Of a stretch of DNA of 64,000 bases, positions 27,799 to 35,410 are shown piece after piece. How positions within the stretch are numbered: position 1 is the first letter of the stretch; the number at the start of each line of letters is the position of its first letter. Origin of the DNA: Paenibacillus polymyxa (GTDB lineage: Bacteria; Bacillota; Bacilli; Paenibacillales; Paenibacillaceae); NCBI RefSeq assembly GCF_015710975.1, contig NZ_CP049783.1, positions 124,001 to 188,000 of the forward strand, written 5' to 3'. Both the position numbers and the translations under genes were made by a program. A model generated the notes under the pieces. That model searched no databases. It was not told the DNA's origin and saw only the letters and a list, made by a program, of their open reading frames with translations.

Positions 27799-27818
27799 TG
27801 CCCCATAACTGCCCCATA
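27799..27818 (+). repeat. candidate integrase arm-type sites, left
   Basis: Two copies of TGCCCCATA 11 bp apart, about 113 bp inside the left core. The same words, same orientation and a 12-bp spacing occur just inside the right core at 62341-62361. Paired short direct repeats on both arms of attP are typical of arm-binding sites for tyrosine integrases. The rest of 27686-28053 contains no gene, only hairpins (27834-27867 and the terminator below). Confidence 0.5.
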
Positions 27819-27979
27819 TATTAATAAAGAAAACATCAGCCCTTCGGAATAAAAACGAAGGGCTGATTACTTACATTACTTTGACCATGTCCTTAAGCTT
27901 AGACAACAAAGTGATGACTAGCTTTAATGGAGGTCTTTTGCTTTATCACATCTACTCTAAATTAAAACTGATCAACGAG

Positions 27980-28018
27980 AAAGCTCTGCTGAACAATTAG
28001 AGTTAGCAGAGTTATTTT
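27980..28018. terminator. terminator downstream of the three-gene cassette
   Basis: GCTCTGCT and AGCAGAGTTATTTTG form a 7-8 bp stem with a long loop, 36 bp past the stop at 28054. A second, stronger hairpin (CAGCCCTTCG/CGAAGGGCTG, 27838-27865) lies further along the minus strand, followed by GTTTTCTTT. Together they would end the cassette transcript before the attachment site. Confidence 0.55.
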
Positions 28019-28053
28019 GTAATGTGTAAAATCTATAATATTAACAAGTTCTT

Positions 28054-29103
28054 TTAATAAAGGACTTCCTCAATATCTTCCAAGGTAATAGCATTATCTG
28101 AGGCAAGCTGCTTAATTACATCTAAAGCCCAGGCTTTTCTCTGCTGCTCACCCTTCTCAGCAGACCATTCACCATTAATCTTCTCAGCATGATACCTTGA
28201 TAGCAATCCTGGGAATAGAATGGTGTAGATTAGAATAGACGTTTTGGGGAATTCATCCATAACCGACCCCGTCTCTCCTTCTTTCGAAATGACAGAACGA
28301 GAAGAATCAAGTACGCAAGTACAAGAGTTTGTAACTTTAGTAAGAAGCTGCATATCTGGCATTACAATGTGTAATCCACCCTCATAGACGCTCTGATTGA
28401 TTCCTAATCCTGACAAGGTAGGAAGAGACCCTAGGACTCCCGCACCTTCACTCTTGTTATCATACACTTCTCTTTCTGAGAGTTGAGAAACGGCATGAAT
28501 ATCAATAAGACTTATAATGTAGTCTTCTCTACCTTCGACACTCTGAATATTAATCTTTTGGCCACGTTTGTTAAAGAGCCAATAGAAGAAGTCGCTATCC
28601 AGAGTATACTGGGCTAATTTTTCATGTTGAACCTTGCCCCATTCCTCCTTTTTCAATCTTTTGTAACCTTGACCAAACAGAACAGATCTAACCCTTTTTT
28701 CTTGGCTTACGCTTACATCAAGAATACAGTAAACTCGGCCATGATTTTCAAAGAAAACAGCATCAACTGTTTTATTAAACACACGGTACTCTCTCGGTAA
28801 AACAACTCTTTCATCAATCACAGCTCTTGTTTCACCCAGACTATCTTCATACTTGCCTATAGCAGAAATATAATTATAGTCTTCATCTCCAACTCGAAGA
28901 GTTTCCACAGAGAACTCATCACTATCAGCAGGACGCCACTCTATTTGTAACGTTTTTTCGTATGAGGTTAAATCATCTCTATCTGAAAGATAGTCGATAG
29001 GTAGATTGTAATCCATCCTTAAAACATCCATTATAGAATCTAGTGTATGTATCTGGTCCATTGCCCAAATAGTCAGACGCTTATCAAAATCAAAGGCTGC
29101 CAA
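28054..29103 (-). CDS. unknown protein, third gene of an AT-rich cassette beside attL
   Basis: A 349-residue soluble protein with no motif I recognise. It begins MAAFDFDKRLTIWAMDQIHT, has a beta-rich middle (RVFNKTVDAVFFENHGRVYC and ILDVSVSQEKRVRSVLFG), a FFYWLFNKRG segment, and a C-terminal helical part with Trp (KINGEWSAEKGEQQRKAW). No membrane helix or clear nuclease motif is seen. The TTG start at 29103 has GGAGATG upstream. It follows the membrane protein gene by 13 bp in the same operon. The DNA is more AT-rich than the late genes next door. The place, between endolysin and attachment site, is where prophages often carry defence or lysogenic-conversion genes; that role is inference. Confidence 0.7.
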   Translation of the reverse strand: MAAFDFDKRLTIWAMDQIHTLDSIMDVLRMDYNLPIDYLSDRDDLTSYEKTLQIEWRPADSDEFSVETLRVGDEDYNYISAIGKYEDSLGETRAVIDERVVLPREYRVFNKTVDAVFFENHGRVYCILDVSVSQEKRVRSVLFGQGYKRLKKEEWGKVQHEKLAQYTLDSDFFYWLFNKRGQKINIQSVEGREDYIISLIDIHAVSQLSEREVYDNKSEGAGVLGSLPTLSGLGINQSVYEGGLHIVMPDMQLLTKVTNSCTCVLDSSRSVISKEGETGSVMDEFPKTSILIYTILFPGLLSRYHAEKINGEWSAEKGEQQRKAWALDVIKQLASDNAITLEDIEEVLY

Positions 29104-29116
29104 TATACTTCATCTC

Positions 29117-29806
29117 CTATCTTCTGAAAAAAACAATCTTATGATTATTTGTTTCAAATTTAATAAATAGTTTCAAGAACCTGGAAGGCTTATTCCCAAT
29201 GTATAGCTTTGGCTGAACTATCGCACTTAAGTTGTGGGATATATGAATATCGGGATGATCTGCAACAATGTATGGAAATGACTTATTAATAGAGAACTTT
29301 CCGCTTCCTGCCCTCATACTTTTTATGAGGAGGCTGATATCTATACTAAAGCCAGTTTCTCCCATTGATACATCATTAAGAAGTAATGAATCAGGCGGTT
29401 GGATCAATAACTCATCAGGAGTAGCATGTATAACAATGTTAACTGTTCTTTGCCTTAGAAACCAAATTAGAATTCTCCACCATATGCTACCTCTCCTAAC
29501 AATCTCGATCGATAAATTAACAGTTCTAAGTGTTTGGTGAGTTTTCATAGCATCGTTTTCTAGTAGAATTGGGGTCACATCAACTCCACCACCTAATCTA
29601 CTTTCTTGTTTCAAAGTTATAACCAGAGGTCGAAATAACCATGAAAAAAAAGGAATCACCATGTAGACAAAGTAACTCACTAACAGAATTATCGTATCTC
29701 TTACTTTATTTTCAAACCATGGTTGTCCTGTTGACCCATGAAAGAAAACTAGAATGAGAGCAAATTGAAACGTTTGGGTAAGTATCATTTTCAAATATTG
29801 GTTCAA
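29117..29806 (-). CDS. unknown two-helix membrane protein, second gene of the cassette
   Basis: A 229-residue protein. Two membrane helices lie at the N-terminus (about 8-26, LTQTFQFALILVFFHG; about 38-60, TIILLVSYFVYMVIPFFSWLF), followed by a soluble domain of about 165 residues that is beta-rich (TPILLENDAMKTHQTLRTVNLSIEIVRR, TVNIVIHATPDELLIQPP). The soluble domain would face the cytosol if the first helix inserts N-in. Its ATG overlaps the stop of the first gene by 4 bp (ATGA), so translation is coupled. The layout, a small anchor plus cytosolic domain, resembles membrane effectors of defence systems, but no family is recognised. Confidence 0.7.
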   Translation of the reverse strand: MNQYLKMILTQTFQFALILVFFHGSTGQPWFENKVRDTIILLVSYFVYMVIPFFSWLFRPLVITLKQESRLGGGVDVTPILLENDAMKTHQTLRTVNLSIEIVRRGSIWWRILIWFLRQRTVNIVIHATPDELLIQPPDSLLLNDVSMGETGFSIDISLLIKSMRAGSGKFSINKSFPYIVADHPDIHISHNLSAIVQPKLYIGNKPSRFLKLFIKFETNNHKIVFFRR

Positions 29807-30312
29807 TATCCAAACGTCCTTTCAGTTGGGAACTTCTTGAAACCAATAACCATTGCTAATGGAGTCTCCAGAGTCAAAGAAGGTATCTCATCCCAGTCTC
29901 CAATTATTTCTGCTACGGCATATTTGGTAACTCGATATTGACGACCTCTGAAATTAAAAGTAACGGCACTGATGTCAACGTTCTCTGACCGAATAATTTC
30001 AGCTATTTCGTAAATATGTGAAGTAGATCGGCCCCTTAGAGCATCCTTAAATTCTTCTTCTAACTCGTAATCAATATCATCAAATTCAACTTTTAGAATT
30101 TGTATATTTAATTTTTCAGATTTAGAAATTAGATTGTACAGATTGTTTTGTTGAAGCTCGAAGGGACGAAGTTTTAGATTAAATCTCTTTGAATCCCGGG
30201 GATTGGTTAAACCAGCAATGTGGTAAGATTCCAAAACAAAAAAGCTTTCACCATCTACGGTACCGAATTGTTCTCCGACCGTATAGTAATAGTATATGAC
30301 ATGCTTTTCCAT
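29803..30312 (-). CDS. unknown soluble protein, first gene of the cassette
   Basis: A 169-residue protein, MEKHVIYYYYTVGEQFGTVDGESFFVLES at its N-terminus, with alternating beta strands and acidic helices (VEFDDIDYELEEEFKDALRG) and a C-terminal GFKKFPTERTFGY. No signal peptide, membrane helix or known motif. It is preceded by a clear promoter and a GGGGGG ribosome site, and overlaps the next gene by 4 bp. Being first, small and cytosolic, it could be a sensor, adaptor or immunity-like partner of the membrane protein; this is a guess from layout. Confidence 0.7.
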   Translation of the reverse strand: MEKHVIYYYYTVGEQFGTVDGESFFVLESYHIAGLTNPRDSKRFNLKLRPFELQQNNLYNLISKSEKLNIQILKVEFDDIDYELEEEFKDALRGRSTSHIYEIAEIIRSENVDISAVTFNFRGRQYRVTKYAVAEIIGDWDEIPSLTLETPLAMVIGFKKFPTERTFGY

Positions 30313-30335
30313 TGATCATCCCCCCCCTTCATCTA

Positions 30336-30364
30336 ATTATAGTTTACACAAAACACCCTGAGAA
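30336..30364 (-). promoter_or_regulatory. promoter of the three-gene cassette
   Basis: On the minus strand TTCTCA (30359-30364), 17-bp spacer, perfect TATAAT (30336-30341), 24 bp before the first start codon. It lies just after the terminator that ends the lysis genes, so the cassette can be expressed in the lysogen independently of late transcription. Confidence 0.65.
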
Positions 30365-30379
30365 TGATACAAAATTCAT

Positions 30380-30422
30380 AAAAAAAGGACCTCACCAGCG
30401 TTATGCCAGTGAGGTCCTTTTT
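30380..30422 (-). terminator. terminator of the late operon after endolysin
   Basis: AAAAAAAGGACCTCAC pairs with GTGAGGTCCTTTTT; the stem has 10 GC-rich pairs and poly-A/poly-T on both sides, so it works in both directions. Confidence 0.92.
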
Positions 30423-30458
30423 ACCGATGCTTTGGGATTTGTCCTTATTCTACTCCAA

Positions 30459-31169
30459 TTATCCTTCTGATTCAATCTGTTTCAGGCGTTCGTCCAGGTC
30501 GGTCACGTTACCGTTAACCCCTGCAATCAAGGCTAGGAAATTTTTCCTTAGCCGATTAATCACGATTGCGGATTCCTCGCGTGTGATCTGCGCTTCAGGA
30601 TGCGTCCCGTCAAAATACCCGTTGGCCGTTACCTCGGCCCACGCTGTGGCTGCCCACTTGCTGGGTACGTTAATATCTCTTTCTTGGCTCACTGGTTTGT
30701 CCTCCTTTTTATCCTCCGTTGAATCCGACGGTGTGTTAAAAAGATCAAGCTCGGCCTGTCTGCGCCGTGTCAGACCAGCTAGCACCTTACCCCCGGCCTT
30801 GTCGTATTTGGTGATACTGGCAGCAATCTGTGCGACTGTGCGACCTTTACAGAGCGCCTTGAGATTGCCTGCACCGCAGTTGTAGCAAAAACTTGTAAGT
30901 GCGTCGAACTGGTTTTGTGTGAGCTGATCCGTAACTGGGACGTAGGCCGGGTTGTTAACGTAAGCTTCGTATTTACCCATGTCCTCGGCCAACATTGCGT
31001 CCGCCTGTTCCTGCGTAATGGTCATGCCCTGCTTAACGTCCGGGCCGTAATGTCCCCAGCCGATGGTCCACCATTTTTCAGTGGGTACAGGCTTGTATGC
31101 ATACAAGCGACAGCCCTCGGAATTTTTAATTAAACTTAGTCCCGCTTTTGATATTTTGCGCATTTGCAT
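30459..31169 (-). CDS. endolysin, GH24 (T4-type) lysozyme with C-terminal SLH-like domain
   Basis: A 236-residue cell-wall hydrolase cleaving the glycan of peptidoglycan. Residues about 8-145 are a GH24 lysozyme (LIKNSEGCRLYAYKPVPTEKWWTIGWGHYGP contains the catalytic Glu and the GWGH motif; LTQNQFDALTSFCYNCGAGN follows). After a charged linker (DSTEDKKEDKPVSQE), WAATAWAEVTANGYFDGTHPEAQITREESAIVINRLR resembles an S-layer-homology domain, which binds pyruvylated secondary wall polymer. It lacks a signal peptide, so release depends on the holin directly upstream (their ends overlap by 1 bp). Confidence 0.9.
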   Translation of the reverse strand: MQMRKISKAGLSLIKNSEGCRLYAYKPVPTEKWWTIGWGHYGPDVKQGMTITQEQADAMLAEDMGKYEAYVNNPAYVPVTDQLTQNQFDALTSFCYNCGAGNLKALCKGRTVAQIAASITKYDKAGGKVLAGLTRRRQAELDLFNTPSDSTEDKKEDKPVSQERDINVPSKWAATAWAEVTANGYFDGTHPEAQITREESAIVINRLRKNFLALIAGVNGNVTDLDERLKQIESEG

Positions 31170-31594
31170 TACTTATCAGCTCCTTTGTCGTTATCGTTAC
31201 CGCCTTTTCCCTTCAATACCTCAACAGCCTGCCGGATAACAGGAGGGATAGGTGCGCCCAGCCTTCCCCCGTTTTCGATGATCGATAGCAGTTCATTTGC
31301 CATATAGAAGTAGGCCACTGTATCCCTAAACAAGTGGCTATCTCCCAGCACACCGTCCACAAGATGCCCCACAGCAACCATTGCAAAGATGAATACCTTA
31401 CGGGCAATACCGATCATGCCAACTTTGCTTTTTAATCCAACTGTTGCCCCTGCTGCTACACACCCGGTTATATAGTCAAAGATTACGAACACCAGTAATA
31501 CGCCTAGCACACCAGACCAGCCACCAAAAAAATAAGCTGCTGCCGTACTACCAGCAGCAGTAAACCATTTAAATACTAAATCCAATCTATCCAC
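31169..31594 (-). CDS. phage holin, TcdE/Cph1 (toxin secretion/phage lysis) family
   Basis: A 141-residue membrane protein. Hydrophobic segments near 12-40 (AAGSTAAAYFFGGWSGVLGVLLVFVIFDYITG) and 60-80, a KSKVGMIGIARKVFIFAMVAVGHLVD motif and a C-terminal IENGGRLGAPIPPVIRQAVEVLKGKG segment are hallmarks of this family. It makes the membrane lesion that lets endolysin out at the end of infection. The C-terminus is hydrophilic and charged. It is adjacent to endolysin, as expected for a lysis cassette. Confidence 0.92.
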   Translation of the reverse strand: MDRLDLVFKWFTAAGSTAAAYFFGGWSGVLGVLLVFVIFDYITGCVAAGATVGLKSKVGMIGIARKVFIFAMVAVGHLVDGVLGDSHLFRDTVAYFYMANELLSIIENGGRLGAPIPPVIRQAVEVLKGKGGNDNDKGADK

Positions 31595-31738
31595 TTAATT
31601 TCCTCCGTCTCTTAATTATTCCAACACAAAATAAGCCCCTGACCACTCCAGGGACTACACAGGTAGATATTTTGTTATTGCATAACTGATCACCTCCCCC
31701 AAATAACTAAAACTTTTAGTCTGAAATACCGTAATAAA

Positions 31739-31747
31739 TGGTATAAT
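31739..31747 (+). promoter_or_regulatory. extended -10 promoter of the stalk-domain gene
   Basis: TGGTATAAT fits the extended -10 pattern TGnTATAAT, 25 bp upstream of the TTG start; the -35 region is weak. It drives the only plus-strand gene in the late region. Confidence 0.5.
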
Positions 31748-31771
31748 CTATGAAAAAAGGAGCTGTACCCC

Positions 31772-32317
31772 TTGAAAAAAATGATAATCGGTTTAGTAGC
31801 TGGTATGTTGATCGGATCGGCAACGGCGGCTGTAGCTGCTACCTCCCCAACTGTCCAAGCTGTAGTAAGTAAATATGCAATTACTGTAGATGGTCAGCAG
31901 CAAACACTTAAATCAGATCCACTCGTATATAAAGGCACTACATATTTACCAGTCAGAGAGGTTGCCGGGTTGACCGGATATGATTTGCAATTTGATGCAA
32001 AGAGCAAGAAGATTGATTTGCAATCTAAATCGGAAGGAGGTTCAACAGTGAGTCAAACTACAAGCCAACCTACTGAGAAAAAAGTTACATGGATTCCAGC
32101 TAGTGAGGCTAATGAAAAATATGGTATTAAATATGTTATGAGCAACGAAACCACCATTTCCTATGGAGAAAACAAAGTTGTTTTTCCAGTCTCAATGTAT
32201 GATAAAAAAGACGGGAAAACATTTACCAATGCCGAAAAAACAGCCTCAATTATGTTTAAGAATGCCGTTACTTATTTAGGTAGTGATACTCTACAAACCT
32301 TGGGAATAACTCAATAA
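31772..32317 (+). CDS. secreted stalk-domain (copper amine oxidase N-terminal-like) protein
   Basis: A 181-residue exported protein: signal peptide MKKMIIGLVAGMLIGSATAAVAA, then an ITVDGQQQTLKSDPLVYKGTTYLPVREVAGLTGYDLQFDAKSKKI domain, the stalk fold common in Paenibacillus cell-surface proteins, then a Ser/Thr/Gln linker and a C-terminal domain of about 95 residues. The TTG at 31772 lies 9 nt after AAAGGAG. The gene is opposite to the surrounding lysis and tail genes, has its own promoter, and overlaps the tail gene end by 7 bp. It is probably a lysogenic-conversion gene; its function is unknown. Confidence 0.8.
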   Translation: MKKMIIGLVAGMLIGSATAAVAATSPTVQAVVSKYAITVDGQQQTLKSDPLVYKGTTYLPVREVAGLTGYDLQFDAKSKKIDLQSKSEGGSTVSQTTSQPTEKKVTWIPASEANEKYGIKYVMSNETTISYGENKVVFPVSMYDKKDGKTFTNAEKTASIMFKNAVTYLGSDTLQTLGITQ

Positions 32318-34224
32318 TTGCCTCCTCCGCGACTCTGCACAAACAATTGAGTCACCACGTTTGCAATAACGCGCCCTAAACTATTGGGCGCTATTTGTAT
32401 TTCATGCCAAGTTCCGCGAGATACTCGTCCATCTCCATCCTTGGACAGATAAGGGATAATATTGATGTCGTTACCGCTAGTCTCCCTTATCGGGACTGTA
32501 TTACCATCCACCATAATAGAAACGTTCTTTGGCTGAGGACCTTCGTAAATCCCATACTCAATTTCATGGGTATGTTCTGGGATATTTAGTTCGTGCGTAT
32601 GTTCCGGTATTTCAACCGTGTGATTGTGACCAGGAATCGTCACTTGGTGACTATGTCCAGGAATTGTCACCCTGTGTTTATGTTCTGAGGTCAGCACATG
32701 CCGATGTTTACCGGACATGGAAAATGTGACTGTTTCCCCTGTGCTTGTCATAAGGTTTGTACCGTCAGGTATACCGTGGTTATGATCTCCCTCGGCGCTT
32801 ACTGCATCGGGAACGTAAGTAGCAAACTGATCCCATTCATCAGATGGACTAGAAGATTCAACAGTTGCCGCTAGTGTAGTAGTTGTTGGCGTTTGAACTG
32901 CTGACGTGGATGTGGATGGTACAGAAGCCCCACCCGCTGCCGTTGTTGTACTGACACCCCCGCCGCCTTCAATGGCTTTACTGTATGCCCGGAAAGCTTC
33001 AGTTTGGAAAGACAGCATAACCTTATTAATTCGGACAGTTTCATCAGGTACATAGAATTTCAGTATGGCTGGATGGTCTGGATCGCAATTGTCTGCAAAG
33101 TCCCTCGTATCCAAGTTGGTTGCCCCCTGCGCGTATACCTCGCTTATATGCATACGGTTCCGTAAGTCCGCTATACTGCTGGCGATATCCTGTGTTTTGT
33201 TGGCAATCTCCAATTTTACCGCTCCCGGCTGTCCCAGAATGTTGCTTTTGCCTACCTTGACCACTCGGGCCTTAATGTCAATGCCCATTTCCGCGTCCTG
33301 CACCCGAACCATAGCCCCTACTTTAAAACGGTCAATAGGGTCCTTTGTTATCGCGTAGATTTCAGCGGCATCAACCGTATATTGCATGCTTGGCACCTTC
33401 AGTTCATTGAGCATGGCCCGGCACCGTGCTAATAAGGTGTCAGCAAATTCAAAACGCTTGTCCGCAAAAATGGTTTGTACAAGACCAAAGCGCTGAATGT
33501 ATTCCGGTTCTGCGTCAATATAGGGCTTACCACCATTAATATCAGCGAAAGTGAGCTGGTTAACCCCTTCACCATAGCCCAAGCCATAAATGCGCGTAGT
33601 AACCTGAGACGGGTCTATTTTCCTTTCTATGCCCTGCAAATTCACACCGTAACGAATGTATGCTTCTTCTCGTCCAGAAGGCTGTACAAGGTTCAGAGTC
33701 CACGGGTAGGCTGTTGTGTCAAACGTCCACATGTATTCGTCCGTAAAGGGCTGGGGTACGGAAAAAAGAGCGCCTAGAAGGTTTTCATTTTCCCAGTTAT
33801 ATTCGAATTGATGTGTGAATTGAATATCACCCAGCCGCCAACGCTGCGTAGTCTGCCGATCCAGAATGTATTTAAGTACTTGCGGTGTGTAATAACCCAA
33901 ATTACCAACCGTGTGATATTGAAACAGCACATCATCCAGCAGCGTAGCTAAAACGTGTTCACACTGATACGTGATTGTTTCCCCGCCGCTACCGCGCTTT
34001 GCCGCACTGGATAGGATGCGGAACAACTCAAGTCGAACATCACCATCAAATATTTCTACGAAGTACAACGGTTGACATTCGGCGTTCTTTTCATCCCCAG
34101 CAGGCAAAGAAAATTGAGCTGTCCAAAGTGCGTTCATTGATGCGTCATAACCAATATCGAATGCATTTTCCAGAAATGCCACCCGGCGCATTTGTAAATC
34201 ATAAACTGTCACATGTGTCCTCAT
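32311..34224 (-). CDS. tail tip/tail-associated protein (Tal-like, prophage endopeptidase tail family) with His-x-His array
   Basis: A 637-residue protein. The N-terminal 370 residues match phage tail proteins that form the tip hub (RVAFLENAFDIGYDASMNALWTAQFSLP, YQCEHVLATLLDDVLFQYH, RYGVNLQGIERKIDPSQVTTRIYGLG). After a Ser/Thr/Gly-rich linker (about 415-450) comes a segment with six HxH motifs about 9 residues apart (HRH, HKH, HSH, HNH, HTH, HTH), as in metal-binding trimeric phage needles and fibres. The last 90 residues form a short domain. It follows Dit-like genes in the standard tail order. It probably contacts the host wall or receptor. Confidence 0.85.
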   Translation of the reverse strand: MRTHVTVYDLQMRRVAFLENAFDIGYDASMNALWTAQFSLPAGDEKNAECQPLYFVEIFDGDVRLELFRILSSAAKRGSGGETITYQCEHVLATLLDDVLFQYHTVGNLGYYTPQVLKYILDRQTTQRWRLGDIQFTHQFEYNWENENLLGALFSVPQPFTDEYMWTFDTTAYPWTLNLVQPSGREEAYIRYGVNLQGIERKIDPSQVTTRIYGLGYGEGVNQLTFADINGGKPYIDAEPEYIQRFGLVQTIFADKRFEFADTLLARCRAMLNELKVPSMQYTVDAAEIYAITKDPIDRFKVGAMVRVQDAEMGIDIKARVVKVGKSNILGQPGAVKLEIANKTQDIASSIADLRNRMHISEVYAQGATNLDTRDFADNCDPDHPAILKFYVPDETVRINKVMLSFQTEAFRAYSKAIEGGGGVSTTTAAGGASVPSTSTSAVQTPTTTTLAATVESSSPSDEWDQFATYVPDAVSAEGDHNHGIPDGTNLMTSTGETVTFSMSGKHRHVLTSEHKHRVTIPGHSHQVTIPGHNHTVEIPEHTHELNIPEHTHEIEYGIYEGPQPKNVSIMVDGNTVPIRETSGNDINIIPYLSKDGDGRVSRGTWHEIQIAPNSLGRVIANVVTQLFVQSRGGGNY

Positions 34225-34233
34225 GTTTCCTCC

Positions 34234-34860
34234 TTATACAAACCGATCCCGGTAGGTGATGCGGAACAAAATGTCACGCCCTGTTTCCGGGTCTGTCCAC
34301 GTTAGGACGTTATTTCCCAAGTTCAAATCAAAAAAATTACCCTGCATCTCATGCAGAGCATTCCGGCCGTTCTTTGTAATTTTGAGGTTCTTTGAATCAA
34401 TAATGACTTTATCTCCTGGCGCGAATAATCCTATAAGCTCGATATAATCTGTGTGGAATCGGCTGGCATCTGCTGTTATGCGGCCCTCGCCGTGCATAGG
34501 TACAGCCTGCGCCAATATATCACGGATATACACGGCATCTGTCATACGTCCCTCACCAGACATAGGTACAGCTTCCAAGGCATATTCACGGACAAAATCA
34601 GCCTGCGCCTGACCTTCACCGGACAACTCCGCAGCGGCAGTCATATCCAAAACAAACTCCAAAATGTATTCCGTTACGGTACCAGGTTCGTCCACATTAA
34701 AAGCCATAAGATTGAACGCATTATCGCTTTCGGTTCCATCCGTTTCCACCTTCCGTGAGTACATTTGCCCGGAACCAGAAAGAGATGCAGAAAGGTCAAT
34801 AATGTTCCCTTCTACATCCCCTATATTAAAACCAAGGCTATTAAATCCACCATTAAACAT
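34234..34860 (-). CDS. tail tip protein with a Dit-like C-terminal domain
   Basis: A 208-residue protein. The N-terminus (MFNGGFNSLGFNIGD) and the middle contain repeated modules around SGEGR (MSGEGRMTDAVYIRDIL, MHGEGRITADASRFH). The last 70 residues (GDKVIIDSKNLKITKNGRNALHEM, then NLGNNVLTW) look like the C-terminal galectin-like half of distal tail (Dit) proteins. The Dit-like protein at 36949-37515 is short and lacks that half. It sits directly upstream of the Tal-like gene (9 bp), so it belongs to the tip complex. Confidence 0.7.
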   Translation of the reverse strand: MFNGGFNSLGFNIGDVEGNIIDLSASLSGSGQMYSRKVETDGTESDNAFNLMAFNVDEPGTVTEYILEFVLDMTAAAELSGEGQAQADFVREYALEAVPMSGEGRMTDAVYIRDILAQAVPMHGEGRITADASRFHTDYIELIGLFAPGDKVIIDSKNLKITKNGRNALHEMQGNFFDLNLGNNVLTWTDPETGRDILFRITYRDRFV

Positions 34861-34892
34861 AGCGTCCTCCTATCAGGCAAGGAAAATTTTCC

Positions 34893-35033
34893 TTACTGGA
34901 AGTCCACGCCTGTAATGGTCTTGTATTCTTCCGGTGTGATTTCTCCGAAACGGTTTGTCTCCGTGATTACTGCGCCCTTCAATTTCTCTGCCGTTACCCA
35001 GTTCCACTTAAAAGCAAGAGTCCAAAATGTCAT
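34893..35033 (-). CDS. XkdX-family small phage protein
   Basis: A 46-residue protein, MTFWTLAFKWNWVTAEKLKG at the start, with the family's W-x-x-x-x-K-W-x-W-V-T and ITPEEYKTITG elements. XkdX proteins are small conserved neighbours of tail fibre genes in Bacillus-type phages; their role is unknown. The ATG overlaps the stop of the preceding gene by 4 bp, and AAAGGGG lies upstream, which supports translation. Confidence 0.8.
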   Translation of the reverse strand: MTFWTLAFKWNWVTAEKLKGAVITETNRFGEITPEEYKTITGVDFQ

Positions 35034-35410
35034 GATTGATTAGCCCCTTTCAGATTGATTAGTTCCAATTTTGTAGCTGCCAGTTCAGCGCCCATGCTGG
35101 CTAAAAGTTGAGTTTGTTGCATGGTTTGAATCTTCATTTCAGCGAGTTGCTGCCCAAGAAGTTCATCACTGGTCAGTTGTGCAGAACCCTTTACAATCAG
35201 ACCGCCATCCGGTGCAACTTCAATTTCCTGCTGCTCAATAACAGCTCCTTCTGGTAATGGGTTGGTGACCCGATCCTCGTAAACAGCCTCTTTTGTTACG
35301 TTACCCTCATCATCATGCTCGGCTGGTGATACCATAACAGACAGAAGCTTGTAATCCCATGGACCAATATTAATTACTTGTCCATCTAGTACCACTACAT
35401 CTTTAATCAT
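35030..35410 (-). CDS. small tail-region protein (XkdW-like position)
   Basis: A 126-residue acidic protein, MIKDVVVLDGQVINIGPWDYK at the start, with a helical C-terminus (GQQLAEMKIQTMQQTQLLASMGAELAATKLELINLKG) that may be coiled coil. It is placed between the tail fibre gene and xkdX, where PBSX-like phages have xkdW; the similarity is of position and size. The ATG at 35410 follows GGAGGG and overlaps the fibre stop. Confidence 0.65.
   Translation of the reverse strand: MIKDVVVLDGQVINIGPWDYKLLSVMVSPAEHDDEGNVTKEAVYEDRVTNPLPEGAVIEQQEIEVAPDGGLIVKGSAQLTSDELLGQQLAEMKIQTMQQTQLLASMGAELAATKLELINLKGANQS

Noticed and set aside
28054..30312. Kiwa or CBASS assignment of the three-gene cassette
   Set aside because: No nucleotidyltransferase motif, no four-helix KwaA pattern and no certain DUF4868 likeness; only the general layout is similar.
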